From contig JAYRTJ010000004.1 of NCBI GenBank assembly GCA_041919675.1, forward strand, positions 8,527-72,526: a stretch of DNA of 64,000 bases, read 5' to 3'. The stretch is from SHVO01 sp041919675 (GTDB lineage Bacteria > Pseudomonadota > Alphaproteobacteria > Rhodospirillales > Rhodospirillaceae). This document shows, one piece after another, positions 7,835 through 16,095 of the stretch. Under the pieces are notes generated by a model. That model was not told where the DNA came from. It made no database searches and saw nothing but the letters and a program-made list of their open reading frames with translations. Made by a program: the position numbers and the translations under genes. The first letter of the stretch is position 1. Each line of letters begins with the position of its first letter.

Positions 7835-8428
7835 ATGCGCCTCGCACGTCTTCTTCTCGGAGCTTCGTTTCTCGGCCTGGCCGCCCTGCCCGCGCAGGCG
7901 CAGGACTATTACGCCATCACCGCCATCAACTTCTTCACCTCGGCCTGCGTCAGCAATCTGGCGAACCCGGACGCCATCAGGGAACGCGCCAACCGGCGCT
8001 ATCAGCCGGTGAAGGATCCGGCCGAGCTCGCCAACTACATCGGCAACGATCGTAAAGGCCAGGCCTGGCGCCTGCCGGGGCGCGGCGAACGCCGCTTCGT
8101 CCTGTCGCTGGCCTCGGACACCGGCGCCTGCACCGTGTTCGTCGAGTCCGCCAACCGCGACGTGGTGGAAAAGGAATTCCGCGCCCTGGTGCAGCGCGCG
8201 GGCCAGCCGGGCGTCAGCATCGAGACGGAGAGCGATCTGACCCTGCCGACGAAAAGCGGCCCCGGCTTGATGCTGTCGATGAGCGCCACCGACGACAAGA
8301 CCGGCGGCGGCTATCTGTTCACGCTGGTCGCCGGCAACGAGACCGGCGCGCTGTTCACCGGCAAGCCGATCCAGATCAGCATGCAGATGATGAAAGTCGA
8401 CGGGAATAAAGGCGGCAGGCTGAAATAG
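7835..8428 (+). CDS. Secreted protein of unknown function
   Basis: 197 residues. A clear signal peptide (MRLARLLLGASFLGLAALPAQA, predicted cleavage after AQA) leads to a mature domain starting QDYYAITAINFF. Only two mature cysteines are seen (SACVS and GACTV), which may form a disulfide in the periplasm. I do not recognise a catalytic motif; a resemblance to small conserved secreted proteins of the NMCC_0638 type is possible but unverified. It follows flbD by 150 bp and is convergent with the solute-binding protein. A direct repeat just upstream may be its operator. Confidence 0.8.
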   Translation: MRLARLLLGASFLGLAALPAQAQDYYAITAINFFTSACVSNLANPDAIRERANRRYQPVKDPAELANYIGNDRKGQAWRLPGRGERRFVLSLASDTGACTVFVESANRDVVEKEFRALVQRAGQPGVSIETESDLTLPTKSGPGLMLSMSATDDKTGGGYLFTLVAGNETGALFTGKPIQISMQMMKVDGNKGGRLK

Positions 8429-8434
8429 CCGCCT

Positions 8435-9727
8435 TTATTCCGAAGGCGGCGTTTCCGGCGCCGGCTCAGCCGGCGCGGGTTCAGCCGGCGCAGGTTCGGC
8501 CGGCGCAGATTCGGCAGGAGGCGCCGCGCTCTGCGGCGTATTGATGAGCTGCCAGAAGCGGTCGCGGAGCGCACCGGCTTCCGAGGACAGATCCGTCTCG
8601 ACGATGAAATCCTTCAAACGGTCCTGACTCGGCATCAACGCCGGATCGTTCTTGATCTCCGGTTTGATATAGAGCGCCGAGGCGGCGACGGCATTGGCGT
8701 ACCCCGTCGCGTTGCTGGCGCGCGCGGCGACTTCGGGACGCAGCACATAGTCGATAAGCTTGCGCGCCGTGTCCGGATTGGCGGCGGCCTTGGGGATCGC
8801 GAACAGCGCGAACCAGGCCACCGTGCCTTCCTGCGGAATGACGTACTTCAACTCGGGTCCGCGCCCCGCAGCGGCGATCATCGCACGCGCCTGGAACACG
8901 TCGCCCGAGGTCGCGAGCGCGAGACACACATCGCCGACGGCGAGACTATCGACCACATCCGAGGCCGTGAACTTCGAGATCGACGGACGTACGCCTTCCC
9001 AGAGGCGCGTCGCGGTTTCCGTATCCTCGACCGCGCCCGATTCAGGCGGGAGGCCGAGGTAGCGCAGCGCGATCGGGAAGGCGCCGCGCGGCGTATCAAC
9101 CACCTGGACGCCGCACGCGGCGAGCTTGGCCAAGTGTTCGGCGTTGAACAGCAGCGACCATGAGTCGCGCGGAACATCGGCCGAAAGGCGGGCGGCGATT
9201 TTCGCCTGATCGAACGCGAGGCCCAAGGTGCCCCAGGCCGCGACGATGCCGTGATGCTTGCCCGGGTCGTAAGAGTCCGCACGCGCCATGATCGCGGGAT
9301 CGAGATTGCCGCCGTTGAGGAGACGGTCCGGCGAAAGCTCGCTCAGCAGATCGGCGTCCGACAGGCGCTTCAGTCCAATGCCGGACGTCAGGACGAGATC
9401 GTGCGTGAGCGCGCCGCCGCGCGCCAGCGTCTGAAGCTCCTCGAGCGTATCGTAGCGGTCGACGGCGACTTTAACGCCGGTGTCGGCTTCAAAAGCGGCG
9501 ATGACGTCGGACGGCAGTACACGGCGCCACACCAGAACCCGCAGTTCTCCCGGCGCCGCCTCCGATCCGGCGGTTGCGGCGTCGGCGCCCGGCGGGCGCG
9601 CGGTCGGGACCGGCGCAAGCGTGAGATACAGCGCCCAGAATCCGATCAGAATCAGACTTAGGATACCGCCAAGCACCCAGGAGGGAATGCGCCGGGGCGG
9701 CGTTTTCGATTTCGAGACATCAGCCAT
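8435..9727 (-). CDS. Membrane-anchored periplasmic solute-binding protein (PotD/PotF type)
   Basis: 430 residues. An uncleaved-looking N-terminal membrane helix (about 17-37, VLGGILSLILIGFWALYLTL) is followed by a type-2 periplasmic binding domain (about 60-395): LRVLVWRRVLPSDVIAAFEADTG, then HGIVAAWGTLGLAFD, which resembles polyamine/spermidine binding proteins. The tail is a low-complexity Ala-Pro-Glu repeat (about 405-430) encoded by 15-bp tandem repeats. No ABC permease or ATPase genes are adjacent, so it may serve as a sensor partner or belong to a dispersed transporter. The ligand is not predictable here. Confidence 0.8.
   Translation of the reverse strand: MADVSKSKTPPRRIPSWVLGGILSLILIGFWALYLTLAPVPTARPPGADAATAGSEAAPGELRVLVWRRVLPSDVIAAFEADTGVKVAVDRYDTLEELQTLARGGALTHDLVLTSGIGLKRLSDADLLSELSPDRLLNGGNLDPAIMARADSYDPGKHHGIVAAWGTLGLAFDQAKIAARLSADVPRDSWSLLFNAEHLAKLAACGVQVVDTPRGAFPIALRYLGLPPESGAVEDTETATRLWEGVRPSISKFTASDVVDSLAVGDVCLALATSGDVFQARAMIAAAGRGPELKYVIPQEGTVAWFALFAIPKAAANPDTARKLIDYVLRPEVAARASNATGYANAVAASALYIKPEIKNDPALMPSQDRLKDFIVETDLSSEAGALRDRFWQLINTPQSAAPPAESAPAEPAPAEPAPAEPAPETPPSE
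8463..8522. repeat. 15-bp tandem repeat, about four units, inside a coding tail
   Basis: Units of the form GGTTCAGCCGGCGCA repeat about four times with small changes. They encode the Ala-Pro-Ala-Glu-Pro tail of the solute-binding protein on the minus strand. Copy number is likely to vary between strains by slippage without shifting frame. Confidence 0.75.
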
Positions 9728-9862
9728 GGCGCAATGTGTCCCGGATGGCCTTGAGCCCGCAAGTGGGCCGCACGCTCATTTTCCGGGGCGTCCGCCCGAC
9801 AGTAACGGTCTTGTCTCGCCTCACGGCCATGGCTAGGTAGATGCGCAAGAAAAGGACCTCAC

Positions 9863-10639
9863 GTGACAAGCGAAAAACCCGGCAACCGCATCCCGCGCAC
9901 GGTCCTTATTACCGGCGCCGCGAAGCGCATCGGCCGCGCCCTGGCCGAAGATTTCGGCGCGCGCGGATGGTCGGTGGCGATTCATTACAATGGATCGAAG
10001 CAAGAGGCGGATTCCGTCGCGCAAAATGTGCGCCGGTCGGGGGGACGCGCGGTCACGCTGCAAGCCGACCTTGGCCAAGCCGACGATGCCGCCGCGCTGA
10101 TGCCCAAGGCCGTGAAGGAATTGGGCGCCGTCGGATGCCTCATTAATAACGCCTCCATCTTTGAACAAGACGAAGCCACGAGCGCGACTCTCGACTCATG
10201 GGAGCGCCATCAGGCCGTGAATTTGCGGGCGCCGTTTTTCCTCACGCAGGCTTTCGCGAACCAACTGCCGGCGGAGGCCCACGGCGCGGTGATCAATATC
10301 ATCGACCAGCGCATCTGGAACCTGACGCCGCACTTCATGTCCTACACCGTGAGCAAGACGGGCCTTTGGACGCTGACTCAGACACTGGCCATGGCGCTCG
10401 CGCCGCGAATCCGGGTGAACGCCATCGGCCCGGGTCCCACCCTGCCCAGCCCCTATCAGAACCAGGCGCAATTCGACCGCCAGCAGGCCCGCATGCCGTT
10501 GGGCCGGGGGGCCAACCCCGCGGAAATTTGCGCCGCGGCCCACTTCATCCTTGAAGCGCCGGCCATGACGGGCCAGATGATTGCCTTGGACGGCGGCCAG
10601 CACCTCGGCTGGACGGGGGACGCCAATGACCATGATTAG
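9863..10639 (+). CDS. SDR reductase, pteridine/FolM-like
   Basis: 258 residues, starting at GTG with AAAGGA six bases upstream. It is a short-chain dehydrogenase/reductase: cofactor motif TGAAKRIGRA near the N-terminus, NNAS at mid-protein, and the catalytic YTVSK. The TGAAKRIG form and RxG-type cofactor loop resemble pteridine reductases and FolM dihydromonapterin reductase. The next gene, 26 bp on, is folB, which supports a pterin/folate role. Substrate is inferred from motif and neighbour only. Confidence 0.85.
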   Translation: MTSEKPGNRIPRTVLITGAAKRIGRALAEDFGARGWSVAIHYNGSKQEADSVAQNVRRSGGRAVTLQADLGQADDAAALMPKAVKELGAVGCLINNASIFEQDEATSATLDSWERHQAVNLRAPFFLTQAFANQLPAEAHGAVINIIDQRIWNLTPHFMSYTVSKTGLWTLTQTLAMALAPRIRVNAIGPGPTLPSPYQNQAQFDRQQARMPLGRGANPAEICAAAHFILEAPAMTGQMIALDGGQHLGWTGDANDHD

Positions 10640-10664
10640 TCAGGACCATGACTAAGGTGCGCCT

Positions 10665-11093
10665 ATGAATACGCCGGCCGGCAAGCCCGTGATCGAACCC
10701 CTTCGCATCGCCGATGCGGCCCTCGGCCTGCGGCACGTCTTCGTGCGCGACCTCGTCGTGGCCTGCAACATCGGCATCCACCAACACGAGAAAACGGGCC
10801 CACAGCGGGTCCGGATAAGCGTGGATCTTGGGGTCCTCGAGGGCCTCTCGCCGCATGACGACAAGCTTGAAAACGTCGTCTGTTATGAGGAAATCGTGAC
10901 CCGGGTTCGCGGCATCGTCGCCGACGGGCATATCAATCTGGCCGAGACGCTGGCCGAGCGCATTGCCAGCGTCTGTCTCCAGAACCCCCTGTGCCGGTCC
11001 GCCCGGGTGCGGGTCGAGAAACTGGACGTGTTCGCGGATGCGAACGGGGCCGGCGTCGAAATCGAGCGGCTGTCCAAAATCCCGCTCCGGTAG
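10665..11093 (+). CDS. folB: Dihydroneopterin aldolase FolB
   Basis: 142 residues, a little longer than the usual 120 because of an N-terminal extension of about 20. FolB cleaves 7,8-dihydroneopterin to 6-hydroxymethyl-dihydropterin in folate synthesis. Family features seen: VRDLVVACNIGIHQHEK near residues 27-43, the Glu/Tyr region VVCYEEIV, and the C-terminal VRVEKLDVFADANGAGVEI with the expected lysine. It is paired with the upstream SDR gene. A 463-bp noncoding region follows. Confidence 0.92.
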   Translation: MNTPAGKPVIEPLRIADAALGLRHVFVRDLVVACNIGIHQHEKTGPQRVRISVDLGVLEGLSPHDDKLENVVCYEEIVTRVRGIVADGHINLAETLAERIASVCLQNPLCRSARVRVEKLDVFADANGAGVEIERLSKIPLR

Positions 11094-11556
11094 TTACACA
11101 CGGGGGCCCTCTCTCGCCTCCGACTCGCGGGAAACCTGGGATTTTTCGCAATCGAATCGCAACCCAGGGCCATGGACAGGGGCAAGTCAAGGTAAGTTGT
11201 GCACAACGATCCGATAGGTTTTTTGCTTGTCCGTTGCGGCGGCGCAAACCATGCCGGAGTCGCAACGAACCGGGCCCTGTCATAAAAAAAGTTAAATAAT
11301 TCAAAATGATAGTTTTTATGCCCTTTTTTTGGGCATAGGGAACAAAAACCCCAATAGCTTAGGTAGAGCCCCCGTCGGGCCCTACATTTCAACAGACTTA
11401 TCCACAGGATTCGTGGATATCCGTCACGGGACGGTCACACCCCTGAAAATCAGCCCGGCCCGTGAACCCGAGGTCTGTGGAAGATGTCTGTAAAACCAGC
11501 GCGCGCCTCCCGGTTTTGGATTGCGGGCCGGGGGTAAACCTCGCAAGTAAGGGCAC
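11094..11556. other. 463-bp noncoding region rich in dyads, AT tract and DnaA-box-like sites
   Basis: No gene is evident. It contains a 12-bp palindrome GTTGTGCACAAC (11196-11207); an AT-rich stretch (11282-11317) unlike the GC-rich surroundings; TATGCCC-T7-GGGCATA (11317-11337); a perfect DnaA box TTATCCACA (11398-11406) with an inverted partner; a weak third box on the minus strand (11476-11484); and four GANTC sites. It may be a DnaA-binding control locus or, less likely, an origin. The neighbouring genes (folB, uvrC) are not the usual alphaproteobacterial oriC neighbours. Confidence 0.6.
11398..11420. promoter_or_regulatory. Inverted DnaA-box pair with a central GANTC site
   Basis: TTATCCACA (11398-11406) faces CGTGGATAT (11412-11420), giving perfect 7-bp arms TATCCAC/GTGGATA around a 7-base spacer. 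The spacer ends in GATTC (11408-11412), a CcrM site. The first box matches the DnaA consensus exactly, the second at seven of nine positions. DnaA binding is inferred. Confidence 0.5.
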
Positions 11557-13494
11557 ATGGTTCACGTCCCCGACACGCCGCCGCCCGCCGAAGACGCCCT
11601 CGATCCACCCGTAACGCCACCCGTCACGGATGCGCCGGCCCCGGCGGACAGCGGCAAAGGCCTCGGCGTGCTCACCGAGGCCGTGAAGACCCTGAGCGGG
11701 GCTCCGGGGGTCTACCGGATGCTGAACGCCAAGGGCGACGCCCTGTACGTCGGCAAGGCCAAGAACCTCAAAAAGCGGGTGTCGTCGTACCTGCGCGTGG
11801 GCCGTATGCCGCTGCGTCTCCAGCGCATGATTTACGAGACCCATAGTTTCGAAGTGGTGGTGACCCACACCGAGGCCGAGGCCTTGCTGCTGGAAAGCAA
11901 CCTCATCAAGCAGCTGAAACCGCGGTACAATATCATCTTCCGGGACGACAAGTCGTTCCCCTACATCATGATCGAAGGCGGTCATGACTATCCGCGCATC
12001 CTGAAGCACCGCGGGGCGCGCGCGAAAGGCAGCGAGTATTTCGGGCCTTTCGCCTCGGCCCATTCCGTGAACGCGACCCTGACCACGCTTCAAAAGGTGT
12101 TCTTGCTCCGCAGCTGCACGGACGCGGTCTATTCCAGCCGCACGCGGCCGTGCCTCTTGTTCCAGATCAAACGCTGCTCGGCGCCGTGCGTGGGCCGGAT
12201 CGCGAAGGACGACTATGCCGACCTCGTGCGTCAGGCGCGCGATTTCCTGACCGGCGACAGCCAGACGGTGCAGCAGGAACTGGCCCGGCGCATGGATGCG
12301 GCGGCGGCCGAGCTCCAATACGAAGCGGCCGCGTCGTTCCGGGACCGTATCCGGGCCATGACCCAGGTCCAGGCGCATCAGGACATCAACGTGGCGGGTG
12401 TCGGCGAAGCCGACGTGGTGGCGCTGCACCGGGCCGGCGGAAACGCCTGTGTGCAGGTGTTTTTCTTCCGCGGCGGCCAGAACTTCGGCAACCGCGCCTA
12501 CTTCCCCGCCCACGCGGGCGACGAAGAGGACGGCGCGATCATGGAAGCCTTCCTCGCCCAGTTCTACGAGTCCTTCGCCGCGCCGAAGGAGATCCTCACC
12601 AACGTCGCGCCGCCCAACGTGGATCTCATCACGGAGGCTTTGACCCTGCGCGCCGGACGCAGCGTCACCATTGCCCAGCCGCAGCGCGGCAACCGGCGCA
12701 AGCTGATGGATCACGCCGAGATCAACGCGCGCGAAGCGCTGCTGCGCCGCATGGCCGAGAACACGGCGCAACGGAAATTACTGGAAAGCACGGCGCAGGT
12801 GTTCGGCCTCGCCACTCCGCCGCAGCGCATCGAGGTCTACGACAACTCGCATATCTCGGGCACCGGCACCGTGGGCGCGATGATCGTCGCCGGCCCGGAA
12901 GGCCTGATGAAAAACGCCTACCGCAAGTTCAACATCAAGGCCGCCGAACTCGCGCCCGGCGACGACTACGCCTCCATGCGCGAGGTGATGACGCGCCGCT
13001 TCAGCCGCGCGCAAAAGGAAGATCCCGAACGCACCCTTGGCCAGTGGCCCGACCTCGTGTTGCTCGACGGCGGCGTCGGGCAGCTGAACGTGGCGCTGAA
13101 GGTGCTGGCGGACCTCGGTATTTCGGACTTGTGCATCGCGGCCATCGCCAAGGGCCCGGACCGCAATGCGGGGCGCGAGCAGTTTTTCATGCCGGGCCGC
13201 GAGCCGTTCATGCTGCCGCCCAATCACCCCACGCTCTACTTCCTGCAGCGCCTGCGCGACGAGGCGCACCGGTTCGCGATCTCGGCGCACCGCGCCAAGC
13301 GCTCGAAAGCCATCGGCCAGTCGCTGCTCGATGAAGTGACCGGCATCGGTGCCGTGCGCAAGAAGTCACTTTTACGTCATTTCGGTTCGGCCAAGGCCGT
13401 GGCCGCCGCGGGCCTCCAGGATTTGCAAGCCGTGCCCGGAATCAGCGCCGCGACGGCGAAAAAAATCTATGACCATTTCCATCCCGGCGGGTAG
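11557..13494 (+). CDS. uvrC: Excinuclease ABC subunit C
   Basis: 645 residues. UvrC makes both incisions in nucleotide excision repair with UvrAB. Visible in order: a proline-rich extension (about 1-40) not needed for activity; a GIY-YIG nuclease domain (GVYRMLNAKGDALYVGKAKNL, about 50-75); a cysteine-containing region (TRPCLLFQIKRCSAPCVG); the UVR helix; the RNase H-like endonuclease with VLLDGGVGQLN; and C-terminal helix-hairpin-helix repeats (LLDEVTGIGAVRKKSLL, then LQAVPGISAATAKKIY). pgsA follows by 29 bp. Confidence 0.97.
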   Translation: MVHVPDTPPPAEDALDPPVTPPVTDAPAPADSGKGLGVLTEAVKTLSGAPGVYRMLNAKGDALYVGKAKNLKKRVSSYLRVGRMPLRLQRMIYETHSFEVVVTHTEAEALLLESNLIKQLKPRYNIIFRDDKSFPYIMIEGGHDYPRILKHRGARAKGSEYFGPFASAHSVNATLTTLQKVFLLRSCTDAVYSSRTRPCLLFQIKRCSAPCVGRIAKDDYADLVRQARDFLTGDSQTVQQELARRMDAAAAELQYEAAASFRDRIRAMTQVQAHQDINVAGVGEADVVALHRAGGNACVQVFFFRGGQNFGNRAYFPAHAGDEEDGAIMEAFLAQFYESFAAPKEILTNVAPPNVDLITEALTLRAGRSVTIAQPQRGNRRKLMDHAEINAREALLRRMAENTAQRKLLESTAQVFGLATPPQRIEVYDNSHISGTGTVGAMIVAGPEGLMKNAYRKFNIKAAELAPGDDYASMREVMTRRFSRAQKEDPERTLGQWPDLVLLDGGVGQLNVALKVLADLGISDLCIAAIAKGPDRNAGREQFFMPGREPFMLPPNHPTLYFLQRLRDEAHRFAISAHRAKRSKAIGQSLLDEVTGIGAVRKKSLLRHFGSAKAVAAAGLQDLQAVPGISAATAKKIYDHFHPGG

Positions 13495-13523
13495 AGTCGC
13501 CGGGAAGAGAAGGACACGCCGTT

Positions 13524-14090
13524 TTGCTGAATTTGCCGAACCTCCTGACCATCTCGCGGATCTTCGTGATCCCGATCGTGCTCGTGCTGATCGTGTTCGA
13601 CGAAGCGTGGGCGCGGTGGACGGCGTGCGGCCTTTTCACCCTCGCCGGCATCACGGATTTCTTCGACGGCTACCTCGCCCGGCGCTCCAACATGGTGTCG
13701 CCGCTGGGCCGCTTCCTCGATCCGATCGCCGACAAGCTGCTGGTGGTCGCGGTGCTGTTCATGGTCGTTGCCCTGCCGGGGCGCGTGAACGAATGGTCGC
13801 TGTTTCCGGCGCTGGTGATTCTCCTGCGTGAAATCATGGTCTCGGGCCTGCGCGAATTCCTCGCCGAGTTGCATGTCGGCCTGCCGGTGAGCAAGCTCGC
13901 GAAGGTCAAGACGACGGTGCAGATGGTCGCGCTCGGCTTCCTGATCGTCGGAGACGCCGGCCCCGACGCCATCCCGGCCAAGCTCATCGGCGAAATCGGC
14001 ATTTGGGCCGCCGCCGTCATCACCCTTATCACCGGCTACGACTACCTGCGCGCCGGTCTCAAACATATGGCGGGAGACGCAAAGGCGTGA
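13524..14090 (+). CDS. pgsA: CDP-diacylglycerol-glycerol-3-phosphate phosphatidyltransferase
   Basis: 188 residues, starting at TTG with AGAAGGA about ten bases upstream; no ATG gives a better N-terminus. PgsA makes phosphatidylglycerophosphate, the committed step to phosphatidylglycerol and cardiolipin. The CDP-alcohol phosphotransferase motif is intact: DGYLAR, eight residues, then GRFLDPIADK (D-G-x2-A-R-x8-G-x3-D-x3-D). Several membrane segments are present. Its stop overlaps the moaD start. Confidence 0.95.
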   Translation: MLNLPNLLTISRIFVIPIVLVLIVFDEAWARWTACGLFTLAGITDFFDGYLARRSNMVSPLGRFLDPIADKLLVVAVLFMVVALPGRVNEWSLFPALVILLREIMVSGLREFLAELHVGLPVSKLAKVKTTVQMVALGFLIVGDAGPDAIPAKLIGEIGIWAAAVITLITGYDYLRAGLKHMAGDAKA

Positions 14091-14341
14091 TGACCGTCCT
14101 GTACTTCGCCTCGGTGAAGGAGAAGGTCGGCCTTTCCGAGGAACAGGTGGATCCGCCCGCGAACGTCGCGACGGTCAAGGATCTCATCGACTGGCTCGCG
14201 GTCCGCAGTCCCCGGCACGCCGAAGCCTTCGCAAGCCGCGGCATGATCAAGAGCGCCGTGGATCAAACCCACGTCCCGGCCTCCGCCTCCGTGGCCAATG
14301 CCCGCGAGGTCGCCTTTTTCCCGCCGGTCACCGGCGGATGA
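14090..14341 (+). CDS. moaD: Molybdopterin synthase sulfur carrier MoaD
   Basis: 83 residues from ATG 14090, which overlaps the pgsA TGA. The ubiquitin-like fold is suggested by VLYFASVKEKVGLSEE, and the protein ends in Gly-Gly, the residue pair that is thiocarboxylated. MoaD delivers sulfur to MoaE to make molybdopterin. It overlaps moaE by four bases (ATGA), so the two subunits are translationally coupled. Confidence 0.93.
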   Translation: MTVLYFASVKEKVGLSEEQVDPPANVATVKDLIDWLAVRSPRHAEAFASRGMIKSAVDQTHVPASASVANAREVAFFPPVTGG

Positions 14342-14823
14342 CAACGGCCCCGTCGCACGTACGCGTCCAGTCCACCCCCTTCGATCCCGGCGCGGAACTC
14401 AACGCCTTCCTGAAAGAAACGCCGCAGGCCGGCGGCATCGCCGTCTTCATCGGCCAGATGCGCGACTTCAAGGGGCTGGACCGCGCGACGGGCGCGCGTG
14501 TCAGCGCGATGACCCTCGAACACTATCCCGGCATGGCGGAGAAGGAACTCGGCGCGCTGATCGACGAGGCGCGCGGCCGCTGGAAACTCGACAACGTGCG
14601 CGTCATTCACCGTTCGGGCGACCTGGCGCCCTCGGATCCCATCGTGTTCGTCGCGGCGGCCTCGGCGCACCGCGCCGACGCGCTCGAAGCCTGCACGTTC
14701 CTCATCGACTGGCTCAAGACCAAAGCCCCTTTCTGGAAGAAAGAAACGACCGGAGCGGACGCCGCATGGGTCGATGCAGCCGGCGCGGACGACGCGCGCG
14801 CCGCGCGCTGGGACAAAACTTAG
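14338..14823 (+). CDS. moaE: Molybdopterin synthase catalytic subunit MoaE
   Basis: 161 residues. MoaE uses MoaD-thiocarboxylate to convert precursor Z to molybdopterin. Family motifs: GGIAVFIGQMRDF near residue 33, LEHYPGMAEKEL, VRVIHRSGDLAPSDPIVFVAAASAHR, and KTKAPFWKKE with the active-site lysines. It starts inside the moaD stop. A further molybdenum cofactor gene, moaB, lies at 63.4 kb, not in this operon. Confidence 0.95.
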   Translation: MTTAPSHVRVQSTPFDPGAELNAFLKETPQAGGIAVFIGQMRDFKGLDRATGARVSAMTLEHYPGMAEKELGALIDEARGRWKLDNVRVIHRSGDLAPSDPIVFVAAASAHRADALEACTFLIDWLKTKAPFWKKETTGADAAWVDAAGADDARAARWDKT

Positions 14824-14943
14824 CTCACTTTCGTTGCAATCGCGGCGCGTGCAAACGCTGTGGTTGCAGAGGATTCATGCAACGTAAGCGCCTGCGCGGG
14901 TGTTCTTGTCGCATCACCGTTGTTGTCGCCAGAAGGGCGTCCC

Positions 14944-16029
14944 TTGGCTGCGTTGTTCGAGATCATTCAGTACGAAGTGCAGGTGCTCCAAGGCGGGAAC
15001 TGGCACGTTCGTACGCGGTTCACCCGCGCCGAACGCGAGCACGCGTTCACCGAAGCGCGGCGCGCCGATCTCAATGACATGCTGCCGGCCCGCGTGGTCC
15101 GCGACGTCTACGATCCGCAGAGCGGGCACAGCCGAGAAACCGTCATCTTCTCGAGCGAGCGGGCGAAAACGCACGGCACGCGCGGAGCCGCTCCCGCCGC
15201 GCCGCGCGCCAAATCCGCGCGCCGCGCCGCATCGAAAAGCCAGCACGCCCCGTTCAACGAAAAACCGGCCCCACTTGTCTTCCGCGCCGTCATGGCGCTC
15301 GGCGTGGGCCTCCTGACCGCGCTGCTCGTCACCTCCATCACCACCTGGATGACAGCGCAGCCGCCGGAAAGCTTTGCCAGCGTGCTCGCGCGAACGCCGT
15401 CATCGGGCTCTCCCATGACCCTGTTCGTGGCCGTGATGCTGTTCGGCGTGTTCACAATGATGCGCGGGCCGCTCGGCATTTCGCGTCTGGCGCGCAGCTT
15501 GGGCGCGATGCTGGAGCGGGAACCGGACGCACCGGCCGAGACCGTGCCGCGCGTACGGACGAAGGCGCCCCCGGAACGCGCCGGAGTGCCCATGCCGCCG
15601 GAACTCGACCCGGACACGCACCTTCTCTCCCTCGCCCGCGTGACGCTCGCGCGTTTCTTTACGGAAGCCGCGCCCACGAACGCCGCCAACGCGGTCGAGG
15701 ACACACTGGGCCGGCGCGGGCTCGCGCTCTATCTCGCGGGCGCGGTCAGCGAACTCGCGTCACACATCGAGATGCCCTCGCCCGGCGATCTTCTGGCGCA
15801 GATCGCGCCCGATCTTCTGCAGGCCGCCGTGAAAGACGCGCTCACCGAATTGCGCGACCTCGGCATGGCGGACACCGCGCTTTTGTCCGCCGGCCGCGCC
15901 GGGATGCGCAAATATGTGACGGCGCCCGACGACCGCCCGTCGATGGCGACAGCCTTGGTCACCTGGCACAAGGCGATGCGCGCCGACGCGCAGATGCCGC
16001 CGGTCCTGCGCGAGATGAAGGCGTCCTAG
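14944..16029 (+). CDS. Membrane protein of unknown function
   Basis: 361 residues from TTG 14944, chosen because AGAAGG lies seven bases upstream and the N-terminus then reads MAALFEIIQYEVQVL; a GTG at 14860 would add 28 residues. A soluble N-terminal region (about 1-75) leads to an Ala/Arg/Pro linker, two membrane segments (FRAVMALGVGLLTALLVTSI and TLFVAVMLFGVFTMM), a second proline/arginine-rich linker, and a helical C-terminal domain (about 225-355). No enzymatic motif is recognised. It follows moaE by 120 bp and is convergent with ilvE. Confidence 0.75.
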   Translation: MAALFEIIQYEVQVLQGGNWHVRTRFTRAEREHAFTEARRADLNDMLPARVVRDVYDPQSGHSRETVIFSSERAKTHGTRGAAPAAPRAKSARRAASKSQHAPFNEKPAPLVFRAVMALGVGLLTALLVTSITTWMTAQPPESFASVLARTPSSGSPMTLFVAVMLFGVFTMMRGPLGISRLARSLGAMLEREPDAPAETVPRVRTKAPPERAGVPMPPELDPDTHLLSLARVTLARFFTEAAPTNAANAVEDTLGRRGLALYLAGAVSELASHIEMPSPGDLLAQIAPDLLQAAVKDALTELRDLGMADTALLSAGRAGMRKYVTAPDDRPSMATALVTWHKAMRADAQMPPVLREMKAS

Positions 16030-16095
16030 CCTCAAGGCATCACAATCGCGCGCCCTGGACCCTGGGCCCCGCGGACCAAACACGACCGAAAGGTC

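Noticed and set aside
11094..11556. Chromosomal replication origin
   Set aside because: Only one exact DnaA box, no dnaA, hemE, parAB or gidA nearby, and GC-skew cannot be assessed here; kept as a DnaA-linked locus instead.
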